A stretch of 64,000 bases of DNA from contig CM057152.1 of assembly GCA_029962745.1 (NCBI GenBank), forward strand, positions 29,166,319 to 29,230,318. The letters run 5' to 3'. The position numbers and the translations under genes are program-made. The notes under the pieces were generated by a model. That model worked only from the letters and a program-made list of their open reading frames with translations. It was not told where the DNA came from and searched no databases. This stretch comes from Echinometra lucunter (Eukaryota; Echinodermata; Echinoidea; Camarodonta; Echinometridae). Below are positions 1-13,100 of the stretch, in pieces. The stretch's first letter is position 1; each line of letters begins with the position of its first letter.

Positions 1-44
1 TTACTATTTTTATGTACATTTTGTCACTTGTGTTGTAGGATATA

Positions 45-180
45 AATCAAATATGCCATGCACTCATTTCGAAGTACCAGCTGAAATTATGGACTCTTCG
101 GTGAATGGCATAGTGCTATGCCAGTCACCTCAGAATCCATAATCTCAACTAGAACTTCTCAGTGCATGGTATATTTGATT
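45..180. repeat. 136 bp near-perfect palindrome (MITE-like hairpin)
   Basis: The outer arms 45-64 and 161-180 pair with one mismatch. The inner arms (starting GAAGTACCAGC and ending AGAACTTC) also pair, and the centre GGCATAGTGCTATGCC is itself palindromic. It can fold into one long hairpin. No coding content. Confidence 0.75.
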
Positions 181-315
181 ATTAGTTTCCATTATATCAC
201 ACACTTTCCATAAGCCCTAGCCGGAGTTATCTCGGGCTTAGTATTCAATAGGTTAAACTACATTTGCTAAATATTTCATCAGAAAAGGGCTGGCCTAACC
301 TCGCAAATAGTTATA

Positions 316-665
316 GTAAGCAAATAATCAACATCCATGAAGGTGATGGGACAAACAATCACTTTCGAGGCAATCTGGATGTAGCTATCTTTCCGAAGCA
401 AAGCTGAGGAAAGATAGTGTATGATCGCTAGCCGTGTTCTCCAACAGAGCGCTAGCCATGTTGTACAATAGGCAGTTAATAGCCCGAATTTGTTCTGTGC
501 AACACACTTTTATTTCGCACGTACTTAAAAATAGTGATAACGCGTTGTAACTCTAAGGACTGAAAGAAATCAGTGAAACACATATGCACTATCACTGGAC
601 AGTGCAACAAATTTTTCTTATCAGGTGATTGATGTGGAAAACTAAGCTTTCTACGATAGTAGAAA
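316..665. repeat. Dispersed repeat, copy 1 (relative at 14971-15690)
   Basis: It starts AGTAAGCAAATAATCAAC and includes CAATCTGGATGTAGCTATCT. Bases 490-660 match 15512-15680 (ACTTTTATTTC, GATAACGC, ATCAGTGAAAC in the same order). It looks like a non-autonomous element partly rearranged between the copies. Confidence 0.6.
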
Positions 666-1550
666 TCCTTGTAAAGCATTAGAATTTTAGTGCGGCATGT
701 GGGGGCCACAGCAGAAAAGAAAGAAAGGGAGAATAAGCATGTTAAAAATTTTCTAACCCAGCTAGTTCAGTCATTTACCTCTGCCCTGCCCTGCCCTGCC
801 CCTTCCCCATCCTAATGGACAAGTAGTTGTAACTTTTCCGGATGTTAGGAAATCTGTTTTAGAAATTATTTTTAGTGACATTGCACCAATACACATTTAA
901 TTGTGGCTTTCTGGAAATCCATTGGCTTAAAGTTTATTCATACATGTATCTTCTTAAAATCAGGTTGCTTTGAAGGCCAAGCTATCTTCTTCTCCAACAA
1001 CCATGGGGTCATCACTGTTAGTACATCACAGTCAGAACTTCCAAGGTAAAGTGATAAGTGGTGTAGCATGCCTTTACAAATCTTCATCTTTCCTGTGACA
1101 TGGTATTGATTGACCCAGACATTGTGATATAGTTGATAGAAGTGTTGAAACAGGGTCATATTGTATACTGATACTTAACCAGCCAATAGAGAGATGGACA
1201 GATAGAAATGAGATAAGTAAACAGATAGATGGAAAGATAGGGACATCTTGGAATAAAAAGATAGCTGCATTATGAATTTTTGTGAAGTATAGATGCCTGC
1301 TTGGTGACCCTTTTTATTATTGACTGTTGATCTTAATATGGGAGGAATGATACATATATATATGTGCAGAAAGAGTTAAAATCTCATGAAAATTTGAGTC
1401 TATTTCTAAAAGAGTATGTTATATCATTTGCAGATAAGAGCACATTCAATATAGCTAAACACCAAACTCTATGAATTGGCAGTGTGGTGGAAAACATAAA
1501 AGCTTTCCCAATGGAAATTAGATAAACGTCTTCTATGAAGGCGAGAATTC

Positions 1551-1640
1551 ACTCATAGTCAATAAGGAACTGTCTAGTAAATTTACGCTTACTTTACTCA
1601 TAGTCAATAAGGAACTGTCTAGTAAATTTACACTTACTTT
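1551..1640. repeat. 45 bp tandem duplication next to NUP133 exon a
   Basis: A 45-base unit beginning ACTCATAGTCAATAAGG is present twice, with one base change, ending about 20 bases before the exon acceptor. Confidence 0.9.
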
Positions 1641-1663
1641 ATCATTCTCTGATTTAGTTTCAG

Positions 1664-1703
1664 CATGGATGACAGCAGAACAGGGCAGGCCTCAAGACTT
1701 GAG
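1664..1703 (+). CDS. NUP133: NUP133 exon a (40 nt)
   Basis: A TTTCAG acceptor and a GTAAGTG donor bound this exon. It encodes [13 protein letters not shown] after one base that completes an upstream codon, and it joins the next exon in phase 0. It carries no diagnostic motif, so it is the least certain exon; its support is perfect splice sites and phase. It could conceivably contain an alternative start ATG. Confidence 0.6.
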
Positions 1704-4113
1704 GTAAGTGTAAAAATTCACATTTCGTTTGTCATAATGCAACATCAGTTCGCACTATTGCGAGTAGCAAGATAACTGAGAAAGATCAATATCCAAGTAT
1801 GAGGTTTCTTGAGCTTGTTGATTTATGAATTATTTCATTGTTTTGTACATGTATGGCTGTTTGCCAAAGAGACATTAGGAGACATCGTTAAGGAGAACAC
1901 TTCCTCTTCAGTACACTACAAGAGAATTATATTCCTCCAGTTTTGCGGTTTCTTTTGTGACACTACAAAATACATTGCATGCATTAATCAACCCTAGAAG
2001 TTTTGGACAAGTCCATGGTTAGTCCCATACATTTCCAAATACTGAATTGCATTATGGAATGGTGAGCATAAATTGACATGCAACTCAAATTATTTGATAT
2101 TTTGCCTGATGCAACCCTTAATGGGGCTATCAGTTTGATGCAGTCATCAGACGTACTAAAAACTTTGATGTGGTTGGTAATGTATTTGACAAAATAGCTT
2201 GCACTTACCATTTTAAACCAATTTACACAATATGTTTGATCTGAAATACTGCAAAAATTGGGAAAGGGGATTTCGTCAAATAATTCCAAGTTTTACACAC
2301 TTTAAAAAAAGTATAGGAAAATCAAACTAAAAGTAATAATTTTATGAGCAAGACAAGAAAAATTATTAAATCCTATATTTTATAAATTCTTCATCGAAAG
2401 AAATCCCTGTCACTGATCTGTCTTTTAAAAAAGAAATTGTATTTTTGATAAAGCCTTAATATTTGCTGCTTGCTTGACGTGTATCAGCAGCATAGGATTC
2501 ATATTACACTGCAACAAAGTACATAAAGACCTCCCAAAGAAGACAAGTACATGCAGGTGGTCTTTATGAACAGGTTCCTTTGATACACATTTCATTGAGA
2601 AACACTCTCCAAGAGAAACAAAAAATTGCGGTCTTTCTGTGAAGGTGGTTGCTGAAACCATTTTGACTGTGCTAGATATGTTGATAGAAATACCCATTAC
2701 TATTACTAATTTGATTAAAAGAAATTGTATTTTCGATAATTTCTTGTTTGATACGTGCATGTCTTGTATCCACAGCATAGGATACATATAACTGGATTCG
2801 AGCATCGATCCAAACGGGTAACATCCCTGTTTCCCATTTGCATCATATTTATGTCATATTTCCTTTTTGAAAAAATCAATTTTTGTCTCTTGTGAAGCAT
2901 GTTCTGTTTGCATTTGTTGAGTTATCTATTTTGTCACTGATTTTACTCTCAGATTTATTGATGTATTTTTGTCATCCGCAAAAGCAAAACTTTCATCACT
3001 TGTAAACAAGCCGTTATCATTTGTAGTTTCTTTCATGATTTACAAAAAATGAAATATTTAGCCTGTTATGATATCAATAATTATTTGTCTATTATTTCAT
3101 TGCATGAAACCCTCTGGAGCCACTTGCAAAATTTGTGAATATTTTATCTCCACAAAGTTTCATGTTTCAAAGTCTGTTTTTCCAGATTCATTGTTTCCAT
3201 TTTATTTTTTAGCAGATTTTGATATTGCCTTTTATGTTTCAGCTATAATTTCAATAATTAAACAAGTTCTGAGCCATTTTTTAATAGTGGCTGGTATTGA
3301 CTTTTGTAAAACTCTGTACATCTCCCTTTTTTAAACATTAAGGTTGTTTTAAGAGCTCTGACTCCTATACTTGTTACGCTTACAGAATTTAGTGGCCTTG
3401 TGGAAGAGAAATTTTTACTTCTTCAGCAAGGCTCTGTGTTGCTTTCATTTCAAAAATATGTGGGCAAAGCAATTTTTGAATTCAGTTAAAGTCATTTCCT
3501 GCGATACATGTGTTTATTTTGTAAAATTCCTTGACATTGCATACCGGTATTCTGTAATACATGTATTTCCATGCAAATTAAATTTAATGTATTTGTTTTT
3601 CCTGCCAGAAATCGTTCTACATTAGATGGACTATTATGATAGCTCTAATCTTACCTGCAGTTGATTTTATGCAAGCGTGTGTGTGTGTGGGGGGGGGGGG
3701 GGAATTATAGACTGAATATCTTTTATTAGCTTTTAATTCATCAACATCACCTTTGTTCAAAATAGATATAGAGAAAGATAGGAGATCCGAGATACTGAAT
3801 AGACATGGAAACATACTACAATTCCACCCTATTACACTATTATGCAAAATAGCGGCAAAGTTTGCAAATACATTTTCAACATTAATTCACAAATGAAGTT
3901 CAGCCCATGGTTCATTTCATCCTGTCAAATATGCAAGTAAGCTTTTGAAAAATAGAAGAGCTAACTGATTGGTAGCGCAAGCTTACTTCTAAATGTCAGC
4001 TCTCTTTGCGCAGTTCACAATCTACTTGTATCAACACATTCACAAAAGATACTTTATAAGGCTTGTTCACATAGGAACGGCAAAGCCCCACAGTAAACCT
4101 GTGCTGTTTTTTG

Positions 4114-4144
<31 letters not shown>

Positions 4145-7100
4145 TTTTTATGCATTGCCTGGATTACAGGTGTGCACCTGTAATCCAGCTAACAGTGGAA
4201 GTCATAAATTGATTCAGCGGACCCGGGTTCGAGTCCCATCTGAGTCTTGTCTCTCGGATGGTGACGTAAAGGGGTGGTCCCAGACGTAAATAATCATATC
4301 TGATTGATACACGTCTGTAAAAACCCAATTCATGAGGCAGCAACAAAAGAAATTGCCAAGACAAAAATTCTCTTTTTTGCCTGCTGGTGGCACAAAGATG
4401 AATACCGTTAAAATTCTTATAAAGTTAGCAAAATTATAAATTTCTTTATATTCATTCCTTTTTTTTCATAGCAATCCATGCAACAACAGTCTATGCAGCA
4501 GTACTCCTTTACCACACCGTCCACCAGGAGCCGGCCCTTTCAGGCCATGTCAGCAACCAGGTCACGGCCTGACACGTCCGTCTTGGAGACAACAGCAGAT
4601 CTTGAGGAGGATAAGACAAACGGACTCAAGATGGCTTTCTTGTACTCATGCAAGCATGACATGGTGAGAGGTCAAAGGTCACATGAGTTATGTTTACTTT
4701 TATACACTTGGTGTCATATGTCTGCTACAGTAGCAGTGTAACTTCTGTAGAAAAATGCTGCTTTATGATCTGATAACACTTTCAAGATGTGCAATACTTT
4801 AGAGCTAGTGTATTTATGTCCCATGGAAGAATAACCATTCAATATCAATTGTATGAATCCTGGTATTCCTCAAATTCCACCATGGTTTTATTTGTTTTAT
4901 TTGTTTTATTTATTTATTTATTTTTTTGTTTATTTGTTTGTTTAGAAACTGCTTTACAAAGAGAGTCCTACTTTGACATTCATATTGGTTATAGGATGTT
5001 TTGCCTAGGAGACTTGCCTTTATCAGTGCAGCAGGCATATTTGTTGTCTAAGCCATTCTGCATTTCATTGTCTGTTCACTTATTCATATGAAAACCTTGC
5101 CAAACGGGCATGTTGCTCAATTGATAGAGCATCCGCTTCCTGAACGGGAGGTTGTGGGTTCGATCCCTGGCCGAGTCATATCAAAGACTTAAAAAATGGG
5201 ACCTTCTGCCTTCTAGCCTGGTGCTCAGCATATGAGAATGGAGAAGGGTAATAATTATATTACATTGGATGGCTCTGAATGGGATACCAGAGAATATTCC
5301 ACGAATTAGGGCCAATATCGCACAAATCAAAGATGAGTGCAATATTGGCCCTAACGAGTGGAATATTCCTGGTTTCCATGAAATAAAGCCATCCAATATA
5401 ATTATTATTATCTATACCCAAAAAGAAAGGGATTTAAAATTCAATAAAAGTCATTTCAGCAACTAAAAAGGGCCCCCATCATACATTTATTTTGATCACA
5501 CAAGTTTGACTTACCTCTTTATGACGTCATCAAAGTGTTGTTTGTGTATTGCGTGTATTGCGTATCCGCGCATTGTAATCCTTATTGCACATGTTTGTTT
5601 CATTGCGCACACGCGAAAAGACCATGCAATATTGCGTGTATTGCGTATCCGCGCATTGTAATCCTTATTGCGCATGTTTGTTTCATTGCGCACACGCGAA
5701 AAGACCATGCAATATCGCATAATATTGCAGGGCAAATTTTGTATATGAGCCTATGGGGAATTTGGCGTTTTATACAATATGCTCTGATATTGCACAGACA
5801 AATCATTCAGACAAAAAACATGTGTTTTTAATGCGCTGCAAAAATGTCCTATATAGATAATAATTATATAATATTGACTGGCCTTGAGGGTGATACAACA
5901 TATATTGCCTGAACTAGATTCATATTGCCCTGGTCTTCGACTCACAGGGATAGTTTTGTGAGGTAAGAACACTGCTAAAAATTTTAATTCATATTTTCTT
6001 GTTGTGCAGAACAAGGCTGAGAATCTCGTCCAGGACTTGTTCCTTCAAGACACATTCGAGAGAGGCAAGACCAACTCCTCCCTGGACCAGGCAGTGGCTA
6101 AACTGAGCCAGGAACTCATTGATGATTTTCCAGCTTCAGACCCAAGATGGGCAGAGTCCCTTCCTCAAGGTGAATATTTAACTTCCAGCCCCTGACTGAT
6201 AAGGGAAAAAGCCAGTGGTGCCTAGTTCCTATTGACATGTTGATACACATGTAACTTTTCTATTGTAGAGACAGTGTCAGCTTAACTCCTTCAGTACAAC
6301 TTGCAAAACGTTGTGAACCTGTGTTTTGCATGAAAGTTTCTTTAACTCTGTGTGATCTATGTCAAAATTGCCTGTTAGATTGGCTCTGTCTTCCTGAATG
6401 AAATGAATTTCCTAAATCAATATCAGTCAAGTCAGGTAGAACTCCCAAGATCCACGGATAATTTCTTTCCAGCAGCCTTTGTCATTCATGACCTCAGCGA
6501 TGTCTCACATCTCCTGGAGACCGGTGTCCATTCTAAATAGATCTGCCAAATGAAAAATCATATTGTGAAATAAATTTCTCTTTGTCCTTCTATCACAGGG
6601 TTCCCTTTACCCATTTTGTCATAGAACAACACTACTTAATGTTGGCATTTCCCTCTTCATCAATCGCTGAACTGGGTAGGACCAGTTGAACTTAGCTGCT
6701 AATAGTGACAGAGCATGTAAGAAATGGAGATTTGCACTTTTGCAGTTATGCAGACATCTTCATAATTATCTGGTTACCATGGTTTTCTGCTTTCAGATTC
6801 TGTAGCCTCCACCGGTTCCCTCATCCTCCTCCACCAGCTGGAAGACAAGATGAAAGCCCATGAGCATCTCGTCAAATTCATCAAGGATGTGGGCATCTGG
6901 GACATGGTGTGTATTGAACATTGCGTACCACATCTTCTAAGGTGACAAACAGGATTAGGGTTTGAGTTTTAAGTGGGATTTAGATCATGTTGAGGGTTTT
7001 GGTCAGGACTAGGTATAGTGGCTGGTCCAAGGATGAAGTTGAAAACTTGATGAGTGTACAAAAATGTGCCTATTGAGTTTTTGTCACTGGAGCTGGTGCC

Positions 7101-10100
7101 ATAGTGCCATAGGATGATATTGCACAAGTCAGAACTCTGAATCAGTCTGTATTATCAGGGGTTTTATTAGGTCATTGAATTTCTGAAAAGTGGAAAAGCA
7201 TTGACAAAGAAAATTACTCCGAAGAAATTACCCCACTACAGTTCATTCAAATAGATGTTATTTTCTCTCCCTATTAAACCAAACTGAACACTCAAGATCT
7301 TGGGTCCCTTTCCAAAATGAGATCATTTCCTCCAATATCTCTCTCTCTCTTATTCTTTGATTGATTGAGCGAATATTTATTCATTTATTCATATATGTGT
7401 TTACTCATTCCTCTATCTATTTATTTTTATCTTGTGTGTATTAACTTTGTATTGATTTTTATTCACATTGTTCTCATTTACTCTTTTTGTTGTGTTGCTG
7501 AGTGCAAAACAAGTACAGGTTTTAATTTGGAATTTTATTACAACTCTGATGTAAGTGAACCATGGCATCCATGTATTTAGCGTAGAAACTGCCAGTATGA
7601 AAGTTCAAGCTTTTGAGTATCAAGAATAACATCCTTTTTACTAATTGTCCCCTCAGCTTCACTCAGTGACAGTGAGAGACTTGCCTCAGACCACACATAA
7701 TCTCCTTAGTGAACATGCTGAGAAGCTAGCTGCCGCTAGAGCACTGTGCAACCAACATGTCAAGTAAGTCTATTAGCTCTTAAAGGCATTGGCTAACTTT
7801 GTGAGTAGCTGATTTAATAAATTCTCAAACTAAGATAAAACATGTGTATGAGTACTTGTATTTGTACTCAAAAACCCTGAAACCAACCATAATTTGGAAT
7901 GAAAAAGTGTAAGTTAGACGCAAACGGCAATTTTATTATCCTTCGTCTCATGAGACAATCACTAAGAGGACCACTTTCCTTGAATTTGAAAATGCCGTTA
8001 TGTGGTTATGTGCCTCCCGCCGGCCCGCGTGATACGCCAATGCACACAGTACGGTAAGGTGAGTCATACGCGCATGCGCACTCCTTATGTCTATTCTGTG
8101 CAACCGTCCCTCGTATATTTTTCAAACATTGGTTCACATTTTTGATATTTAAAAATACTTCCTGTGGATATTATACTTTGAAACTTTCGGACTGGTATTT
8201 TTACACTGTAACCCTTATGTTTATCCCATTTTCAAGTAACAAAATAAGATTTTTGTAAATCATACAATGTTAACCAATGTCTTTAAGGCTTGTTCACATA
8301 TGCATTTTCTGTAACATTTTTTTCTGTGTACATATACTAAATGAATAACAAGTGGCAATGAAAAAAGTAGGTGTGTGCAACAAAGGTCCTATGAGTGCTC
8401 ATCTGTGTTTATGAGATAAACTAATGTGAGAGACTGCAGGCTTAACATACTCCCTCAATGATCCAACGCGACATTAAACTTTTAAAGGCCGGTCCTTGTG
8501 TAAAATGACCAGGGCGCTGTAACATCAAAATCATGGAAGTCTATTGTGTCTTGATTATATCTATGCTTGATTTTATCTCACCTTGATTTTGTTTATCTGT
8601 GACATGAAATTTAATTGTGATTTCACTATTGACTGTAAAGATACAATTGATTATTCAAAAAAGATGCAAAAATTTCTGGCACTTAAATTGTAACTCTTTT
8701 GTGAAGCAGGGCCCAGATCTGACTAATAGCGCATGTTCAAATACCCACTCTCATTCACTCACATATCTCTCTTGTTTTTCCTACCAGATTCCAAGGACTT
8801 ATAGACACTGCCATATCTCGTGCCTTGAAGAAGAGGAAGCAAGACACAGCTCCTCCTGGACTTACTCCCAGAGATATCTTCTATAGAGAGGTAATTCTCA
8901 TGTAAATCTTGTTTCAGAGCTTGAGGCTCCAACTATTCCAGGTTTAATGGAAGGTCTCCTGTGTTGGGCCATTTTAAAAAACAACATCTCCAGGGCCCTG
9001 TCTTATAAAGAGTTGCGATTGATTCAAATCGATCGCAGCATTGAAATTAATCTCATCTGTGTACTTAAGAGATAGGAGTTGAGATTAATCTCAAAGTTGC
9101 AATTGATTTCAATCAATCGCAACTCTTTATAAGACAGGGCCCTGGTCTTTTGAATAGGTTGCATTTTCTACAACTCAAAAGAGACATATGCACAAGCTAC
9201 ATGTATTTCAATTTGTGTGATAAAATGAATAAACTAGGAGTGTTTGAAAATATAACTTGTCTTACTAAAAAAAAAAAAAAACCTGAAAACTTGGGAGATT
9301 TGAGTTGATAACCCCAGGACTTCACTAGAGGTGAAAAATGGGTTACTGAACCCAAAAGATAATGGGGCAAGCGCCTTGAGCACTCCACAGAGTGGATCTG
9401 GCGCTATACAAGTCACATTTATTATTATTATTATTAAATTCTCGCATTTCATAATTCTTCCGCTTTCATCCAGTTCAATCGCGACTGTCACTCTACAGCA
9501 TTCATTCTGGGAGATGGGTCAGCAACAGTACCAATCAATGATGACAGACTTCTAACACTTCATGTTTTCCCTTGGCTCTCACTACTAGTTGTACTATTAT
9601 CCTTCTTCCCTGCACTTGCCATCCCTCAGTCGCTTAAATATTTCTTCAATTGGTCAACTCTCACTCGCAGCATCTGCTATCTTGGAAATAGTTGTTGACC
9701 CCCGAGTGGGAAAATAGGCCTCTCATGGTATGGACCTTGACGGTGCATGTATTGTGAAATGCGAGAATTGAATCCTTGCTTTAATGTGCTTGGAAGGTAT
9801 ATAGAGGTGAATGAGGGGTCTAGATTCTTACTCGCTCCTTTCTACTGGGCTAAAAATGGTACAAGAATCTTCAGTCTCTTTCTCCTCTGCATCAATATTT
9901 TTATGCTTTTCCTCTTTCGTTTTTCATCATCAAATGTTTTAAAGATTGAAGACATTGTACAGTCCTCAGTGGATAGATGCACATTTCTGTATCTGGTAGA
10001 CTCGCCTCCTGGAATAGTATGTTTTGTATGAAATAAAGTGCCACAAAATCAATGTCGTTGGTGCAAATGTCAGATTACTAGTCATTAGAGATATGTCTTG

Positions 10101-13100
10101 TTTTCCTCTACACATTGTGCGTAAATATTTCACCTTTTTTTTTTTTAAATTCTTATTTTCATCGCTGAAGGTGTCAAAGATTGAGGACATTGTAGATGCG
10201 TTGATGGAAGAAGGGCAGGATCTTCTATCCAGTGGACTCACTCCTCAGGACACAGTGAGTCTAATCTCCAGCATCAACACAATCATTCAGAGTGTTCTGC
10301 AGGAAGCTTGGCACCTCCACCAGTCGAGGGCGCTCGTCTACCAATCTCACAACGAGGCCACAGGGACATCGCTGCCATTCATTCCATGGATTGGTGAGTT
10401 TCAAGATCAAAAAACTTGTGATCATGGATATGAACTTCGCACAAATTATTATTTCTTTATTATGATATCTCACAAACAATCAAGCGTAAACTTTGTTCTT
10501 GAATAAGCATGTATTGTGCCTCATTTTTGAAAGTGTATTATTGTGTATATCCATGCCATGGATTAGTGAGCATCAAGAACTCATGGCCATTAGTTCTTAT
10601 GTGGAACTTGGCACAATTTACCTGATACGCCATGGTAATTTAATTTTTTTTCTGAGGTTCCGTGAAGTAAGATCAGCGTCAGCAATGGGGTCTTTACATT
10701 GTCTGTTTGTCTTACATGTGTTTTTCTTTATTTTGCTATAGCATATTTACCTTCTTTTTTTATCTTATTCACTAGCCTCATCTGGACCAAGGGGTATCCG
10801 TATGCTGCTTGTGCAACAGGTAATATTGGTTTTCAGTAGATAGCTTTCTATCCTGCTATCTCTTTATTGTGATATCTCAATAACAAGTGCAAACCTTGTT
10901 CTCAAATAAGCATGTATTGTTCCTCCTTTTACCTGTGTATTGAAGTCATAAATCCACCTACAATTTTTTTCTTTTTTTCTCTTTTCATGATCCTCAGAGT
11001 TCATTGCATTTACAAATGCAGGCATTCTTTGTCTGTTCGTTGTTTTAAGATATGTAATTCAGTACAAAATATATAATTTCGTTTTGGTTTCATTTTCATT
11101 TAATTTATTTCCAGAATACGAATAGATAAATTTGCAAAGGATCACTTAGCAAAATTATGAGCATGGAATAACCAACAGTTCAGAATTTTACACAATCTGG
11201 ACATAAATTCAGTAAACAGAATATATTTATATTATATTGACTGGCCTTGAGGAGAACATCGAAAATGTTGCCCGCAAAAAGAATCATATTGTCTCGAATC
11301 GAAGACGAGGGCAATATGGATCTTTTAAGGGCAACATTTTGATGTTCCCCAAAAGTAGAGCCAGTCAATATAATTATTATTACCTACAGCTGTATGATGA
11401 TGCATAATTCAAGCCTATCATTTTGTAGCAATGACAAACATGTCTGCTAATTGCCTGTCCGTCCCTCTGATTTCAGCTTATTCAGGCAGGTACGTAATCC
11501 GTAAATGGTTACCTCGCATATCCATTGTTTAAAACCGCGATCGCGTACACAGTAGTGCGTGTTTGCACTTTGCTAAATGCGCACTTTTAGGAAAGGGTGG
11601 AATTTGGATATTATGGACCGATAATTTAGTACAGAGGTGCAATAGGAAAATGACAAATTTCGCGGAGGAGGGGTGTATGAATATTATGGTCCCTAGTCAT
11701 ACAGCTGAGCCCTGACTGAGCCATTGTGACGTATTTTGTGTCGAGTTAATCAATTAGACGGACAAGATACGCGCTTATATCTTGTCTCCAAAATGCCTCA
11801 TTCAGGTAATAATATCATTTATTTGGTAAGTAATCAGTTTAATATAACATCATGTGTGGTCTCATCATCGGTTTTTCCAGTGAAAAGTCTTGAAACATCT
11901 GTAGAAAACATTTGGTAAGATTGTCTCAAAGACAGTCTGTGTAATAAAGTGAAACCTTTATATAAAGTCTCTTCAAGGTACACAATAGATGTGGTCTTTG
12001 TAAGCAGGTGATCTTTGTGTACAGGTTGTTTGCAGGTTTCAAGGAGAAGTACTATTCAAGGAATTCAATAAAGTGTGGTCTTTAACCCATTGCCTACTGG
12101 AACTGGGTATTCCCTGTATTTAGTCCATTGGAGCTTCTGAATTCAGTATTCATTGGGTTAATAGACAGGTGATATTTGAATACAGGTATAGTCCCTTGTG
12201 CATGTTTCTATGTATTTGCAGCATAACCTGACTGTCGGCAGAGCCGTGGCTAACGCTGAGGACGCCCAGTCTCGCTCCAGCCTCTTCCAGCAGCTCCAGT
12301 CCATCACAGACCTCCTTCTGGAAGGCTACATCGCCCAGCTGGAATCTTCCATGCAGGCCGAGGGGGAGGACAGCGTGCAGTATGCCGAGCTGGAGCAGAG
12401 GTACACCCAGGAGAGGACTGCCCTCATCTCCCCATTCTGTAAGTGGTAGAGTCCATTCCTGTTTGACCAGTTTGACTTGGATTTTGAATCATGATTCTTT
12501 TTGTATTCATGTCATGATTCCATTCACGTTCTCACAGATATGGTAAAGAGTAAGCATGCCCAAAATCTTGTGCAAATTTCAGTTTCAATTTGCACTCAGT
12601 TTGGGACTGGTATGTACATGAAAGATGAAATTTCAACACTTGCCAGATAAATGGCTGAATTTAGATCCTTTCTTAATAGACTTGACTTTGTTGTGCATCT
12701 TTATGTACTGCAGTGGTAATGACTGAGATTTTATGAATGTTTTGTTCTAATTGGAACATGCAGTTATAAAGTTTGCAGACATAAGTGCTCTGACCATACT
12801 ATTTTAAGTTAAGCCATTGAACATTAAGCCTGTGATAGCTCAGGCTAGGATCTATGGAAAATACATGCTACACTGACATCAAATCGTGCTCAGTGGGTTA
12901 AGCTTGTCAACCAGGTTTAACTGAAATACCAAAGGCTTCTGAGATTAAAGTCGATAACCAGCAACTTTTCATATTTCATTCTTCAATATATCAACAGTGG
13001 AGAATGGTCAGTTTGAGAGAGCGGCAGTACTTGCAGAGAAGTACTGTGACTTTGGGATCCTAGTTGAGCTATGTGAGTCTGGAACAGGACGGAAGGACAG

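Larger units (their letters stand above)
1..1663. other. Upstream intron of NUP133 (or further small exons not recognised)
   Basis: No open frame with convincing splice sites and Nup133 similarity was found here. The stretch holds a 136 bp palindromic hairpin (45-180), a dispersed repeat also found near 15 kb (316-660), CCCTG pentamer repeats near 784-801, and a 45 bp tandem duplication just before the first exon. Confidence 0.5.
1704..4471. other. NUP133 intron without genes
   Basis: AT-rich intron. It includes a diverged direct repeat (2428-2506 and 2716-2792, both starting AAAAGAAATTGTATTTT), an 11-13 base G run at 3690, and a mobile element with an inserted SINE near 4060-4440. An open stretch after TTACAG near 3376 was not accepted as an exon. 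Confidence 0.6.

Noticed and set aside
3376..3490. Possible exon after TTACAG (reads [16 protein letters not shown])
   Set aside because: NUP133 exons a and b already join in phase; this stretch has no donor that keeps the frame and no family match.
4159..4188. Alu-like string GGATTACAGGTGTGCACC
   Set aside because: The rest is not Alu; the match lies in a palindrome within an invertebrate-type SINE and is most likely coincidence.
5105..5180. tRNA gene-like sequence with A and B boxes
   Set aside because: The anticodon stem and acceptor stem do not pair, and a SINE tail follows directly, so I call it a SINE.
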